DNA of 64,000 bases from VRUE01 sp963702705. GTDB lineage: Bacteria; Actinomycetota; Thermoleophilia; Solirubrobacterales; 70-9. How positions within the stretch are numbered: the stretch's first letter is position 1; every line of letters starts with the position of its first letter. Shown piece after piece: positions 52,400-61,315 of this stretch. The position numbers and the translations under genes were made by a program. The notes beneath the pieces were generated by a model. It searched no databases and was not told where the DNA came from. It worked only from the letters and a program-made list of their open reading frames with translations. Location of the stretch: positions 62,001 to 126,000 of the forward strand of contig CAVPDR010000007.1 of NCBI GenBank assembly GCA_963702705.1, in the 5' to 3' direction.

Positions 52400-53716
52400 G
52401 CCGGGTGGGCGGAGGAGATCGGTGGCCGGGTCGAGGCCGAGGTCGGTGGCGACGCTCTCGTAGAAGTCGCCTTCGCCCTGCAGCAGCAGCTCGATGCTGC
52501 GCAGGAAGGCGCCCGACTCGGCGCCCTGGATCACCCGGTGGTCGTAGGTCGAGGTCAGCGTCATCGTCTTCGAGACGCCGAGCTGGCGCAGGCGCTCGGG
52601 CGAGGCGTGGGCCCACTCCGGCGGGTAGGCGATCGCGCCGGTGGCGATGATCGCGCTCTGCCCACTCATCAGGCGGGGCACCGAGGCGACGGTGCCGATC
52701 CCACCCGGGTTGGTCAGCGAGATGTTGGTGCCCTGGAAATCGTCGGCGGTGAGCTTGCTCTCCCGCGTCTTGGTGATCAGCTCCTCGTAGTAGCTGTGGA
52801 AGGCGGCGAAGTCGAGCCCCTCGGAGCCCTTGATCGCCGGCACCATCAGGCTGTGCGACCCGTCCTTGCGCTCGACATCAACGGCGATCCCAAGGTTGAC
52901 CGGCCCGTTCTCGAGCGCAAACGGCTTCCCGTCCCGCCGCTCGAAGACCCGAGTCATAACCGGATGCTCCTTCGCAGCCTGAACGATCGCCCAAGCGACC
53001 AAGTGAGTGAAGGAGACCTTCATCCCCCGCTCTTTGAGCAGCGCATTGAGCGCCTTCCGCTTGGCATCGAGCGTGTCCACGGCAACGGTCCGGAACGAGG
53101 TGGCAGTAGGAACCTCCCGGCTCTCATCCATCAACTGAGCCAAAGTCGCCGCCGGCCCTCGCAGCGCCTTCTCCTCACCAACAGCGGCCGGTCCCGCCCC
53201 ATTACCAGCGGCCAGCACATCCTCCTTGGTCACCTTAGCCCCCGGTCCCGAACCGCTAACCGAGCCAAGGTCGACGCCATTGGCTTCAGCTATCCGCCTG
53301 GCAACAGGTGTCGCCCGAACTCCGTCGCCCCCGTTGGAGCCCCGGGACGCGGACGCCTCACCTGCGGGTGGCGCGGACTCGGAGGGGCCGAGAACGGAGG
53401 CCCCGCCCCCGCCCGCAGGCCCCTCCGAGGTCGCGGCGGGCCCCGCAGCCGACCCGTTCGAACCCTCACCAGGTTCCATCTCGGCCAAAGGAGAGCCGAC
53501 CGGCACCTCGTCGTCGACGGCAACCAGCAGTTTCGTAATGACGCCATCCGCAGGCGCCGGCACCTCGGCATCGACCTTGTCGGTAGACACCTCGACCACA
53601 GTGTCCCCCTCGCTGACGAAGTCGCCCTCGGCAACGTGCCACTCGAGCACGATCCCCTCGGTGACCGACTCGCCCATTTCGGGCATCGCAATCTGCACGG
53701 TCGCCGTCTCCGCCAT
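52400..53716 (-). CDS. kgd: 2-oxoglutarate dehydrogenase E2 part (lipoyl + PSBD + catalytic), 5' half of the fusion
   Basis: This is a region of about 440 residues starting at ATG 53716 with a GGGGAGAAG ribosome site. The lipoyl domain is about 5-80 with the lipoylation Lys (K47) in 'VSTDKVDAEV'. A Gly/Pro/Ser-rich linker follows, then a peripheral-subunit-binding domain ('ATPVARRIAEANGVDLGSV') about 155-195, and the acyltransferase core about 210-435 with 'TYDHRVIQGAESG', the form seen in Kgd/OdhA proteins rather than classic HxxxDG. Unlike mycobacterial Kgd it keeps a lipoyl domain. Past about 52430 the frame turns into Arg/His/Pro-rich nonsense although it stays open, while E1 homology continues in the +1 frame. 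The 3' limit given is approximate. Confidence 0.8.
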
Positions 53717-53826
53717 TTCTTCTCCCCAGTCTATGAAACCCAGGCCGTCCGCCCTCCCCTGTTCGGTGGCACGAAATATGGGCGTCAAGAAAGGGCGGAG
53801 CCAGAGGGGGGCGCTAGGCTGAGGCG

Positions 53827-55818
53827 ATGAACTACTTCGTCACCGGGGCCACTGGATTCATCGGCCGAAACCTGGTTCAGCGGCTGCTCAAGCGCGAGGG
53901 CACGATCTACGCCCTGGTTCGCGCCGGTTCGCGCGGCCGCCTGGAGGAGTTGCGCACCTCCTTCGGGCCGGACGGGGCGCGGGTCGTGCCGATCGACGGC
54001 AACCTCGCCCAGCCCGGGCTGGGCGTCTCCGAGGAGGACCTGCTCACCCTGCGCGGCGACGTCGATCACTTCTTCCACCTGGCCGCGATCTACGACATGA
54101 CCGCGGGCGCCGAAGCGCAGGAGGTCGCCAACGTCGAGGGCACTCGGCACGCGGTCGAACTTGCCGGCGCGATCGAGGCGGGCTGTTTTCACCAGGTCAG
54201 CTCGATCGCCGCGGCCGGTCTCTACAAAGGCGAATGGCGCGAGGACATGTTCGAGGAGGCGGAGAAACTCGACGTCCATCCTTACTTCCGCACCAAGCAC
54301 GAGTCCGAGCGGGTCGTGCGCGAGGAGTGCCGCCGGCCCTGGCGGGTCTACCGGCCGGGGATCGTGGTCGGCGACTCGCGCACGGGCGAGATCGACAAGG
54401 TCGACGGGCCGTACTACTTCTTCAAGCTGCTGCAGCAGGCGCGGCGGGTGCTGCCGAGCTGGCTGCCGACGGTCGGCATCGAAGGCGGCGAGATCAACAT
54501 CGTCCCGGTCGACTTCGTCGCCGACGCGATCGATCACATCGCCCACCAGCCCGACCTCGACGGCAAGGCGTTCTCGCTCACCGACCCGGCGCCGAAGAGC
54601 GCCGGCGAGGTGGTCAACCTCTTCGCCCGCGCCGCCGATGCGCCGCAGGCGGCGCTGCGGCTCGACTCCGACGTGACCGACCCGGCGACCTCGCTGGTGC
54701 GGACGGGGCTGCGCTTCTTCCCGCCGGCGAAGCGTGTGGTCAAAGGAGGCCTGGGCCGGCTCGGCATCCCCGCGGGCGTCCTCAACTACGTCAACTACCC
54801 GACCCGCTTCGACTCGACCAACACGCAGGCGGCGCTGAAGGGCTCCGGGATCTCGGTGCCGCCGCTGGAGTCCTATGCCGACCGGGTCTGGGACTACTGG
54901 GAGCGCACCCTCGACCCCGACCTCTTCAAGGACCGCACGCTGAGCGCTGCGGTGCGCGGCAAGGTGGTGCTGATCACCGGTGCCTCGTCGGGGATCGGCA
55001 AGGCGGCGGCGGTCAAGGCGGCGGACGCCGGCGCCACCGTGCTGCTGGTCGCGCGCTCGGTCGAGAAGCTGGAGGAGACGAAGCGGGAGATCGAGTCCTC
55101 CGGCGGCGTCGCCCACATCCACCGCTGCGACATGGCCGACATCGAGGACATCGAGCGGATGGCCGAGGAGGTGCTCGCCTACCACGGGCAGGTCGACATC
55201 CTCGTCAACAACGCCGGCCGCTCGATCCGCCGCTCGATCGGCCTCGCCTACGACCGCTTCCACGACTACGAGCGGACGATCCAGCTCAACTACCTCGGCG
55301 CGGTGCGGCTGATCCTGGCCCTGCTGCCCTCGATGCGGGCGCGCAAGTCGGGCCACATCATCAACATCAGCTCGATCGGCACCCAGACCAACCCGCCGCG
55401 CTTCTCGGCCTACGTCGGCTCGAAGGCCGCGCTCGACGCCTTCAGCCGGGTGATCGCCTCCGAGGTCGTCGACGACGGCGTCCACCTGACGACGATCCAC
55501 ATGCCGCTGGTGCGCACGCCGATGATCGCGCCGACGCGGATGTACGACGTCTTCCCGGCGATCTCACCGGAGGAGGCGGCGGAGATGATCGCCGGCGCGA
55601 TGATCCACCAGCCGAAGAAGGTGGCGACGCGACTGGGGACCTTCGGCGAGCTGCTCTACGCGGTGGCGCCTACGGTCAGCGACCGGATCTTGAACCAGGC
55701 CTACAGGCTGTTCCCTGAGTCGCAGGCGGCCAAGGGGAAGGGGGAGGAGGCTCCTGACAAGGCTCCTTCCACCGAGGCGGTTGCGTTTGCACACCTTATG
55801 AAAGGTGTGCACTGGTAG
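53827..55818 (+). CDS. Two-domain SDR fatty acyl-CoA reductase
   Basis: This is a 663-residue protein made of two SDR domains. The N-terminal extended SDR has 'TGATGFIGRNL' (6-16), 'FHLAAIYDM', 'YFRTKHESE' (YxxxK) and 'VPVDFVADAIDHIAH'. The C-terminal classical SDR has 'TGASSGIGKA' (about 386), 'NNAGRSI', 'ISSIGTQT' and 'YVGSK'. Length and motifs match the Marinobacter acyl-CoA reductase type (Maqu_2507-like) and mycobacterial relatives, which reduce long-chain acyl-CoA to aldehyde and alcohol with NADPH. It is divergent from the oxoglutarate dehydrogenase gene by about 110 bases. With the nearby alkyl-DHAP-synthase-like gene it could feed fatty alcohol into ether lipids; wax esters or aldehydes are alternatives. 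Confidence 0.85.
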   Translation: MNYFVTGATGFIGRNLVQRLLKREGTIYALVRAGSRGRLEELRTSFGPDGARVVPIDGNLAQPGLGVSEEDLLTLRGDVDHFFHLAAIYDMTAGAEAQEVANVEGTRHAVELAGAIEAGCFHQVSSIAAAGLYKGEWREDMFEEAEKLDVHPYFRTKHESERVVREECRRPWRVYRPGIVVGDSRTGEIDKVDGPYYFFKLLQQARRVLPSWLPTVGIEGGEINIVPVDFVADAIDHIAHQPDLDGKAFSLTDPAPKSAGEVVNLFARAADAPQAALRLDSDVTDPATSLVRTGLRFFPPAKRVVKGGLGRLGIPAGVLNYVNYPTRFDSTNTQAALKGSGISVPPLESYADRVWDYWERTLDPDLFKDRTLSAAVRGKVVLITGASSGIGKAAAVKAADAGATVLLVARSVEKLEETKREIESSGGVAHIHRCDMADIEDIERMAEEVLAYHGQVDILVNNAGRSIRRSIGLAYDRFHDYERTIQLNYLGAVRLILALLPSMRARKSGHIINISSIGTQTNPPRFSAYVGSKAALDAFSRVIASEVVDDGVHLTTIHMPLVRTPMIAPTRMYDVFPAISPEEAAEMIAGAMIHQPKKVATRLGTFGELLYAVAPTVSDRILNQAYRLFPESQAAKGKGEEAPDKAPSTEAVAFAHLMKGVHW

Positions 55819-55830
55819 GCGTACCTTGCC

Positions 55831-57723
55831 TCAGTCGGTAAAGGCGTCTGGGCCTGGCCAATGTCCGACGATTAGCTTGGCCAGGGCAGCTCCTCGCTGC
55901 TCTATTCGCCCCTCTCCCCAGTAGTCAAGACCGTCTCGCACCAGATCGCGGTTCAAGTGGAGGATCGAGTGGTCGTCCAGTGCAGTTCGCTTCTTGTCCC
56001 AGGAGGAGTTCCCGACTGAGGGATTGAGCCGCTTCGTCACCAGGCTCAGATTGCCGAGCTTGTGGATGTAGGTTTCCCGCTCGGCAGCCATATTGTCGTG
56101 TTCTTCCAGCGACAACCCTTTCGGCAGAGCCCAGTTCTCCATCCATGACCTAGGCATCAAGTGCTCGACCGTTAGCGACATTTCCAGCTGGGGTGCTTCC
56201 TGTTCGTCGATCTCCGCGTACCCACCGCTCTCCATCCGTCGCTCCAGCTCACATGCTTCGAGCAGTAGTTTCACCCGTCGCACAGGCTTGATTCGGTTGT
56301 AGAGAGGTTGCTCGACTAGCGCGTGCATGACTTGGGCATCATTTGGCCAGAGCTCGGTATCGACGCTTGCGGCCCGCAGAAACTCGATCACCGGCACATC
56401 CGGGGCCTGGTCGGTAGCCTCGATTCGCTTGAGCATGTCGACCACGACCCGGTTGTAGTTCTTGGGGGTGTAGTCGCAAATCATGCGTTGGACGACCCAA
56501 CTTTCGAGTGCCCGAAGCGCTCGATCGCGTCCCGCTTGATCGAGCTCCCCCTCGCGCTCGGCGATGAACAGCCGCAGGGCGATCGGGTAGAGCGTGGTGG
56601 TGTCGAGGAGCTCGAGCCGATCGAAGAAGCGGCGTGGGATCGTGCCTTTGGGCAGATCGTCGAAGCTGCGGTAGAGCTGGGCATCGGAGATGAACCGTTC
56701 GACGAACTCGCGAATTCCGCTGTTCGGCACCGCGTCGGGGTTGACCAAGCGCTGGAACTCGACGAATAGACCTTGGGCCGGGACTTCGCTGCGGTTACGC
56801 ATGGTCAGCCAGTGCAAGAGGAAGAGCTCGGCACGGGGTCGTTTGAACCTGCCCTGGCGCTGCTCCTCGCGCCACCACTTGGCGTCGAGCTCGCGCCAGA
56901 CCTGCTCGTCGAGCTGGCCGAGGTCGATTTTCGCATCGGCGGCGCGCCGGAAGACGTGGTTCTTGACGAGGTCGATCGCCAGGAGCGGCGTGCCCTGTGC
57001 GTTCAGCGACTCGAAGATCTCCTGTGCGTTGTCTCCCTCCTCGAGCTCGATCACGACGAACTTGAGATGCCCTCGAAGGACACGGTTGAGGGCCCTAATT
57101 TGGCGCTCGCGATCATCTGGACCGGTTTCCTCGATCCACTCGGAAAGGGCCTCATTGAAATAGGCATAGGCCTCTTGAATGCGGTTGTTCGGGTCGTCTG
57201 GAATCTCGCACGGGCCGTCGGCTCGCATCGTCGCCTCGTAGGCAGCGCGGTTGGCGTTCGTCGGCCAGAGCTTTGGCTGCTCGTGCGGCTTTGGCTCGTG
57301 CTTATCCGGATTTAGATAGAGATCACGGAGCGCCTCGGCCGTGGTGGTGAATCCCAGCGCCTCGGCAAGCCTGTGCGCGGCGGCGATCAACAGCTGTGCC
57401 GTGGTGAAGCGCTGCTGACCATCGATCACTTCCTGATGGGGTATTCCCCCGAAGGACCTATCAAGTTTGCCGAGGACAACAGCGCCGAAGAAGTGGTCGG
57501 TGAACGCGGTGAGCTCTCGCTCGGGCACGCCCTTTTCGAGCAGTTCTTCGCGGGCGATATAGCGAGCGACTGTTTCGCGAACGTCCTCCCAGAAGGGGGT
57601 CAGCCGATCCTCACTCGGATCCTCGACATCGCGCTCCCACACGTATGGACGCTGGTAGAGGGGGACGCGATACTGGATCGGCGTATCGAAGATCTTCTGG
57701 ATCGCAAAAGCGTCGGCCTGCAC
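55831..57723 (-). CDS. GmrSD-type (DUF262-DUF1524) modification-dependent endonuclease
   Basis: This is a 630-residue protein with both halves of the GmrSD family. The N-terminal DUF262 domain has 'PLYQRPYVW' (about 22) and 'VIDGQQRFTTAQLL' (about 100), a ParB/Srx-like NTPase. The C-terminal DUF1524 has the HNH-like nuclease motif 'VEHLMPRSW' (about 526) and 'LGNLSLVTKRLNPSVGN'. Known members cut DNA with modified (such as glycosylated hydroxymethyl) cytosine, defending against phages; some act more widely. GTG 57723 is the start since an in-frame stop precedes it. It stands alone, convergent with the reductase and divergent from the FAD enzyme, as if inserted in a metabolic region. Confidence 0.85.
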   Translation of the reverse strand: MQADAFAIQKIFDTPIQYRVPLYQRPYVWERDVEDPSEDRLTPFWEDVRETVARYIAREELLEKGVPERELTAFTDHFFGAVVLGKLDRSFGGIPHQEVIDGQQRFTTAQLLIAAAHRLAEALGFTTTAEALRDLYLNPDKHEPKPHEQPKLWPTNANRAAYEATMRADGPCEIPDDPNNRIQEAYAYFNEALSEWIEETGPDDRERQIRALNRVLRGHLKFVVIELEEGDNAQEIFESLNAQGTPLLAIDLVKNHVFRRAADAKIDLGQLDEQVWRELDAKWWREEQRQGRFKRPRAELFLLHWLTMRNRSEVPAQGLFVEFQRLVNPDAVPNSGIREFVERFISDAQLYRSFDDLPKGTIPRRFFDRLELLDTTTLYPIALRLFIAEREGELDQAGRDRALRALESWVVQRMICDYTPKNYNRVVVDMLKRIEATDQAPDVPVIEFLRAASVDTELWPNDAQVMHALVEQPLYNRIKPVRRVKLLLEACELERRMESGGYAEIDEQEAPQLEMSLTVEHLMPRSWMENWALPKGLSLEEHDNMAAERETYIHKLGNLSLVTKRLNPSVGNSSWDKKRTALDDHSILHLNRDLVRDGLDYWGEGRIEQRGAALAKLIVGHWPGPDAFTD

Positions 57724-57746
57724 GGATGCGGGAGGCTACTTGTTAG

Positions 57747-59390
57747 ATGAGTGACGAGAAGAGGCTCAAGCACTGGGGTTGGGGCTACGAGGACCAGGTT
57801 CCTTCCGAGGAGGAGCTTCGGCAGGCTGCTGCCGGGATTCGGGAGCGGTTTGGGTTCGGGGGGGAGCCCGAGGCGCCGGTTCCGCTCGATGAGGTGGTGT
57901 TGCGCGGGCCGCGGCTGAAGGTTCCCGGTGCGTTTGGGGATCTGTTCAGCGACGATCACTATGAGCGGGTTGCTCATGCATTGGGCAAGGCGTATAGAGA
58001 TGTGGTCCGGGGGTTTCGGGGGGAATTCGAGAATCCACCGGATCTCGTTGCTTTTCCCCGCGACGAGTCGGAGATCGAGACGGTGCTCTCCTGGGCCGAG
58101 GCCGAGGGGGCGGCCGTGGTGCCGTTCGGGGGCGGGACGAGTGTGGTCGGCGGGGTGGAGGCCCGGCTTGGGGAGCGGCCGGTGGTTTCGCTCGATCTGC
58201 GCCGGCTGGATCGGGTGCTGGAGGTCGATGCGGAGTCGCTGGCGGCGCGGATCCAGGCTGGGGCGACCGGGCCTGGGCTGGAGGACCAGCTGCGCGAGCA
58301 CGGGTTGACGCTGCGGCACTTTCCGCAGTCGTTCGAGTACGCGACGCTGGGCGGCTGGGTCGCCACCCGGGCCGGGGGGCACTTCGCGACGCTCTACACG
58401 CACATCGACGACCTGGTCGAGTCGGTGCGGGCGATCACGCCGCGCGGGACCTGGGAGAGCCGGCGGCTGCCCGGCTCCGGCGCCGGACCCTCGCCCGACC
58501 GGGCCCTGATCGGCTCCGAGGGGATTCTCGGTGTGATCGCCGATGCCTGGGTTCGGGTCCGCCCGCGTCCCCAGTTCAAGTCCTCCTGCGGCGTCGAGTT
58601 CGCCGACTTCCTCGCCGCGGTGGGGGCGGTGCGCGAGATCTCGCAGTCGGGCCTGAACCCGGCGAACTGCCGCCTGCTCGACGCGATGGAGGCGGGGACG
58701 ACCGGCGCCGGCTCGGGCGAGAAGAACCTACTGGTGCTCGGCTTCGAGTCCCCGCACCTGCCGGTCGACGAACCGATGCGCCTGGCCCTCGACATAGCCC
58801 AATCCCACGGCGGCACCCCCAACTCCCCGCCGACGGGCCTCAAACGTCCAAATAGTGGACGTTTGAGGCCCGTCGGCTCCGGTTCCGGGGACGCGGTTGG
58901 GGCCTGGCGGGGGGCTTTTCTGCTGGCGCCTTATTTGCGCGACACGTTCGTCGCCTGCGGCGTCCTCAGCGAGACCTTCGAGACGGCGATCACCTGGGAT
59001 CGCTTCGAGGACTTCCACGCCACCACGATGGCGGCGGTGCGGGCAAAGGTCGCCGAGGTCTGCGGCGCCCCCGCCGAGGGAGCGGGCGCGCCGCGGGTCA
59101 GCTGCCGCTTCACCCACGTCTACCCAGACGGCCCGGCGCCCTACTTCACCGTGATCGCGCCGGCGATCCGTGGCGGCGAGGTCGAGCAATGGGACGAGAT
59201 CAAGGCCGCCGCCGCGGAGGCCGTGATCGAAGGGGGCGGCACGATCACCCACCACCACGCGGTCGGTCGCGATCACCGCCCCTGGTACGACCGCCAGCGC
59301 CCACCCGCGTTTGCAGCCGCCCTGCGAGCGGCAAAGGCCGAGCTGGATCCGGCCGGGGTGCTCAATCCAGGCGTTCTCATCGACCCGTAG
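57747..59390 (+). CDS. FAD-linked oxidase, alkyldihydroxyacetonephosphate synthase-like
   Basis: This is a 547-residue flavoprotein of the VAO/PCMH family. The FAD-binding half shows 'PRDESEIETVLSWAEAEG', 'VVPFGGGTSVVGGV' (about 127-140) and 'SFEYATLGGWVATRAGG'. The cap domain ends with 'ITHHHAVGRDHRPW' near 510, matching the HHH motif of alkyl-DHAP synthases (ether-lipid synthesis, replacing an acyl group by a fatty alcohol on DHAP). The N-terminal 'HWGWGYED' also fits that family. An in-frame inverted repeat encodes an atypical stretch 'PPTGLKRPNSGRLRPVGS' near 360-380. ATG 57747 has a GGAGG about 12 bases upstream. Confidence 0.82.
   Translation: MSDEKRLKHWGWGYEDQVPSEEELRQAAAGIRERFGFGGEPEAPVPLDEVVLRGPRLKVPGAFGDLFSDDHYERVAHALGKAYRDVVRGFRGEFENPPDLVAFPRDESEIETVLSWAEAEGAAVVPFGGGTSVVGGVEARLGERPVVSLDLRRLDRVLEVDAESLAARIQAGATGPGLEDQLREHGLTLRHFPQSFEYATLGGWVATRAGGHFATLYTHIDDLVESVRAITPRGTWESRRLPGSGAGPSPDRALIGSEGILGVIADAWVRVRPRPQFKSSCGVEFADFLAAVGAVREISQSGLNPANCRLLDAMEAGTTGAGSGEKNLLVLGFESPHLPVDEPMRLALDIAQSHGGTPNSPPTGLKRPNSGRLRPVGSGSGDAVGAWRGAFLLAPYLRDTFVACGVLSETFETAITWDRFEDFHATTMAAVRAKVAEVCGAPAEGAGAPRVSCRFTHVYPDGPAPYFTVIAPAIRGGEVEQWDEIKAAAAEAVIEGGGTITHHHAVGRDHRPWYDRQRPPAFAAALRAAKAELDPAGVLNPGVLIDP
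58829..58877. repeat. 22-bp perfect inverted repeat inside the FAD-oxidase gene
   Basis: Arms 58829-58850 and 58856-58877 pair perfectly around the 5-base loop AATAG. The element lies within the coding frame and does not break it. The arm core TGGAC-TTTGA resembles that of the repeat at 59397, suggesting the same element family. Confidence 0.9.
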
Positions 59391-59396
59391 TCTCGG

Positions 59397-59442
59397 CGCA
59401 GTGGACTTTGACCCCACTGGGGGTGGGTCAAAGTCCACTGCG
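59397..59442. repeat. 18-bp perfect inverted repeat between the FAD oxidase and prenyltransferase genes
   Basis: Arms 59397-59414 and 59425-59442 (core GTGGACTTTGACCC) pair perfectly and begin 6 bases after the oxidase stop. It could terminate that transcript. The remainder of the gap to 59528 shows no further feature. Confidence 0.88.
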
Positions 59443-59527
59443 GGGTGCCGACAGCGCTCAGCGGTACCCTGTCGCGACTGAATCTCCCTTGCCGGGCGGG
59501 TTTCGCCCGCCGCCCGGCCTTGCCCGC

Positions 59528-60487
59528 ATGGAAACCATCACTTCTGAACAGCCGACGGTCCCGGCCGCTGCCGCACAGACGGAGCCCTCGATGGACGAAC
59601 CCGTCGTGCCGAGGCGATCGCCGCTGCGGGCGGCGATCAAGACGGGACGCCCGCAGGAGTGGATCAAGAACTTCTTCGTCTTCGCCGGGCTGCTCTTCTC
59701 GGGCAAGTTCAACCAGTCCCACGAGGTGCTCGAGGCGACGCTGACGTTCGCCGCCTTCTGCCTCGTCTCCAGCGCCGGCTACTACGTCAACGACCTGGTC
59801 GACGTCGAGCTCGACCGTAAGCACCCGAAGAAGCGCTTCCGGCCGCTGGCCGCGGGCGAGCTCTCCGAGGGCGCGGCAAAGGCGATCGCGCCGCTGCTGG
59901 CGATCGTCGCTGTCGCCCTCGCCTTCGCCACGGTCAACTGGGAAGTCGGCCTGATGGTGATCGGCTACGGGATCATCCAACTCTCCTACAGCCTCTGGCT
60001 GAAGCAGGTCGTGATCATCGACGTGATGACCCTGGCGACGGTCTTCATCCTCCGCGTCGCCGCCGGCGCGGTCGCCGTCGACGCTCACGCCTCCGAATGG
60101 CTACTGCTCTGCACCGGCATGCTGGCGCTCTTCCTCGGCTTCACCAAGCGCCGCCAGGAGGCCGTCTCCGAGTTGCACGAAGGCACCAGCAGCCGCCCGG
60201 TCCTGGAGCACTACTCGCTGCCGTTCCTCGATCAGATGGTCGCGATGGTCACCACCGGCACCGTGATCAGCTACTCGATCTACGCCGTCAACTCGCCGAT
60301 CATCGGCAGCAAGATGATGTGGACGATCCCGCCCGTGGTCTACGTCATCTTCCGCTATCTGTACCTGATCTACGACCGCGCCGACGATCGCTCGATCGCC
60401 GCGATGGTCTCAAAAGACCGCGGCATGGTCGCCGGCGGTGCCGCCTGGGTGATCGTCGCCTTCGCCCTGCTCTACATCTTCAAGTAG
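59528..60487 (+). CDS. UbiA-family decaprenyl-phosphate phosphoribosyltransferase-like protein
   Basis: This is a 319-residue membrane enzyme with about eight to nine hydrophobic segments. Motifs: 'RPQEWIKNFFVF' (about 38-50), first aspartate motif 'NDLVDVELDRKHPKKRFRP' (about 88-106), and 'YSLWLKQVVIIDV'. The pattern fits DPPR synthases such as mycobacterial Rv3806c, which transfer phosphoribose from PRPP to decaprenyl phosphate in the route to decaprenyl-phosphoryl-arabinose. The second aspartate motif is not obvious, as in that subfamily. ATG 59528 is chosen because upstream frame sequence shadows the previous gene; ATG 59591 is possible. It is convergent with the next gene. Confidence 0.78.
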   Translation: METITSEQPTVPAAAAQTEPSMDEPVVPRRSPLRAAIKTGRPQEWIKNFFVFAGLLFSGKFNQSHEVLEATLTFAAFCLVSSAGYYVNDLVDVELDRKHPKKRFRPLAAGELSEGAAKAIAPLLAIVAVALAFATVNWEVGLMVIGYGIIQLSYSLWLKQVVIIDVMTLATVFILRVAAGAVAVDAHASEWLLLCTGMLALFLGFTKRRQEAVSELHEGTSSRPVLEHYSLPFLDQMVAMVTTGTVISYSIYAVNSPIIGSKMMWTIPPVVYVIFRYLYLIYDRADDRSIAAMVSKDRGMVAGGAAWVIVAFALLYIFK

Positions 60488-60501
60488 CGGCGGACACGGC
60501 G

Positions 60502-60927
60502 CTACATGCTCGCCGCGGGAGGCTCCTGCGGCGCTTCGGTCAGGTAGAAGCGGGCGCGGCCGAGCTCCTCGCCGTTGACCTGGACGACGGCGGCGTGGGG
60601 ACCGGATGTGGTGAAGGTTGCCGTGGTGCCGATCGACATCACCAGGCGCTGGTCCTGACCGGCGGGCATACCCGGCGGGCGGCCGGTCTCGAAATCGGCC
60701 GAGAGACCCTCGCTGAGCTCGACGCCGTCGGGGTCGTGGATGTCGACCCGGAGGTTGTGGGGCTGGTTGGTCTCGTCCCAGGCGACATCGAGGCCGAGGG
60801 CGATGTGGAAGCCCCACTCGTGGGGCAGCTCGGGCAGGCGCAGGACGTTCCAGCCGCCGCCGACCATGTAGAGCTTGCCGTTGACGGCCTCGCTGTGGTC
60901 GGCGAGCATGAGGAAGCCGATCTCCAT
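60502..60927 (-). CDS. Conserved hypothetical protein, DUF6941-like
   Basis: This is a 141-residue soluble protein beginning 'MEIGFLMLADHSEAVNGKLY' with 'VGGGWNVL' and a beta-rich body, the pattern of a small actinobacterial family (DUF6941-like) of unknown function. It has no signal peptide. It lies 19 bases downstream of the next small gene on the minus strand (60947-61264) and probably shares its transcript. The family assignment is from memory of the N-terminal motif. Confidence 0.6.
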   Translation of the reverse strand: MEIGFLMLADHSEAVNGKLYMVGGGWNVLRLPELPHEWGFHIALGLDVAWDETNQPHNLRVDIHDPDGVELSEGLSADFETGRPPGMPAGQDQRLVMSIGTTATFTTSGPHAAVVQVNGEELGRARFYLTEAPQEPPAASM

Positions 60928-60946
60928 CGGGGCAGGATACGCCGGG

Positions 60947-61264
60947 TCAGTCGGGCACGACCGGCAGGTCGGAGGTCAACTCGACCTTGCCGCCGCGCCG
61001 GAACTGGAGGTCGATCGTCTCGTTCTTGCGGTAGGTGCCGAAGAGCCCCAGGTACATCGCCAGCCAGCGCCCGGTTCCGACCTTCTCCTTGACGATCTGG
61101 CGGGAGAAGACGATCTCGCCCGAGGCGACGCGGTAGTCAGCACCCTCGCGCTGCTCGACTCCGTTGATGAAGACCGTGTAGGGCGCCTCCCCGCCAGCGG
61201 GCAGCTTCACCCGCCGTCCAGCCGCGTAGCTGCCCTTCGGGATCTCGGTCTCAGTCTCGTTCAT
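60947..61264 (-). CDS. Conserved hypothetical protein, small beta-rich
   Basis: This is a 105-residue protein with ATG 61264 and no signal peptide. The pattern 'YTVFINGVEQREGADY' and 'IVFSRQIVKEK', ending in 'LGLFGTYRKNETIDLQF', is probably conserved among related actinobacteria, and a short beta-barrel is plausible. I do not recognise a function. Confidence 0.6.
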   Translation of the reverse strand: MNETETEIPKGSYAAGRRVKLPAGGEAPYTVFINGVEQREGADYRVASGEIVFSRQIVKEKVGTGRWLAMYLGLFGTYRKNETIDLQFRRGGKVELTSDLPVVPD

Positions 61265-61315
61265 AGCCGGGGCTTTGGCGAGTTATCCGTGTATGACGGA
61301 AAAGTCGCCAGATCT

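Noticed and set aside
49601..52400. Continuation of the E2 frame through the whole E1 region (1395 codons in all)
   Set aside because: After about 52430 the translation is Arg/Pro/Ala-rich without any homology, while perfect E1 motifs lie in the other frame. It is a stop-free shadow.
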